Assembly: GCA_902780405.1 (NCBI GenBank)
Contig: CACZFI010000001.1
Span: forward strand, 186,001-250,000
Reading direction: 5' to 3'
Source of the DNA: an uncultured Lachnospiraceae bacterium
GTDB lineage: Bacteria > Bacillota > Clostridia > Lachnospirales > Lachnospiraceae
DNA: 64,000 bases
Numbering within the stretch: the first letter of the stretch is position 1; the number at the start of each line of letters is the position of its first letter. Made by a program: the position numbers and the translations under genes. Shown here in pieces: positions 63,817 through 64,000 of the stretch. The notes below the pieces were generated by a model. It was not told the DNA's origin and made no database searches. It saw only the letters and a program-made list of their open reading frames with translations.

Positions 63817-64000
63817 GTGGCATCAAAACCCGTAAACAAATCATCAGACAATCAAAAAAGCGTAACTGCTGAAATCCTTGAAAAACAGAGACAGAGGAGC
63901 AGAGAAAAGTGGGTCTTTGTAAGTCTCGCTGCGAATCTCTACTTCTTCCTGAGCAATTTCATTAATACGGGATTCCTTGGGAAGTACCTCTCGGCCCTGT
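63817..64000 (+). CDS. Membrane protein, N-terminal fragment
   Basis: A frame opens with GTG at 63817 after CAGGAG and runs off the window end. The visible 61 residues are a polar, basic N terminus of about 35 residues followed by a hydrophobic segment (from WVFVSLAANLYFF). No family can be named from this piece. It starts 23 bases after the phosphorylase stop and may be in the same operon. Confidence 0.6.
   Translation, partial: MASKPVNKSSDNQKSVTAEILEKQRQRSREKWVFVSLAANLYFFLSNFINTGFLGKYLSAL

Overview
The window is chromosomal DNA of a low-to-moderate GC, Gram-positive anaerobe, most likely a member of the Lachnospiraceae (Clostridia, Butyrivibrio/Roseburia-like). The pointers are the FabK-type fatty acid operon, two secreted proteins built from clostridial ChW repeats, an OFA-family MFS transporter, a GH94 phosphorylase, a ferredoxin-domain aldo/keto reductase, a CIRCE-controlled Hsp20, strong AGGAGG ribosome binding sites and sigma-A promoters with 17-bp spacers. 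Nearly all genes lie on the + strand; hsp20, a Na/Pi cotransporter and aroC are on the - strand. I saw no tRNA, rRNA, CRISPR array, phage or intact insertion sequence.

Layout. 1-12180: end of an MFS transporter, a membrane PP2C phosphatase with an RsbW-like kinase (partner-switching signalling), release factor 3, then an unusual run of a tubulin/FtsZ-like protein, a NYN-LOTUS protein, a membrane-anchored clostripain-family protease and a HerA-like ATPase, closing with RNase HI. 12171-19485: a fatty acid operon accDA-fabHKDGFZ with its own promoter, a palindromic operator and a terminator. 19555-25558: a soluble PAS-PAS chemoreceptor, a 216-bp inverted-repeat element, thiM with a C-terminal extension, a small Cys-rich protein and a large GH25 lysozyme with ChW repeats. 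25600-35288: OFA transporter, type Ic aminotransferase, hsp20 under CIRCE, LemA, a PadR-DUF1700-DUF4097 envelope-type operon, NptA-like Na/Pi cotransporter, and MetY. 35297-37372: a zinc-type binding lipoprotein and a CobW GTPase behind Fur-family-like 7-1-7 palindromes.

37373-37906 holds the decayed end of a PD-(D/E)XK nuclease gene and a dispersed repeat. 37907-51101: CmpB-like membrane protein, aldo/keto reductase, a three-gene overlapping set (unknown protein, spore-photoproduct-lyase-like radical SAM protein, SDR), a 1188-residue protein with a C-terminal UbiB/ABC1 kinase domain, PutP, CbiL, a DUF4230 protein, citrate synthase and an orphan ABC permease. 51105-54062: aroC (-) and a secreted ChW-transglutaminase protein. 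54172-54554: a probable type I toxin-antitoxin locus. 54570-64000: rpsO, an AroE-AroK fusion, an asparagine synthase lacking the usual N-terminal nucleophile, a glutathionyl-hydroquinone-reductase-like protein, pnp with a long leader hairpin, a GH94 phosphorylase and the start of a membrane protein.

The candidates most worth pursuing as undescribed systems are the tubulin-like/NYN-LOTUS/protease/HerA cluster, the giant UbiB-like kinase, and the small toxin locus, which combines an overlapping leader ORF with a convergent antisense promoter.
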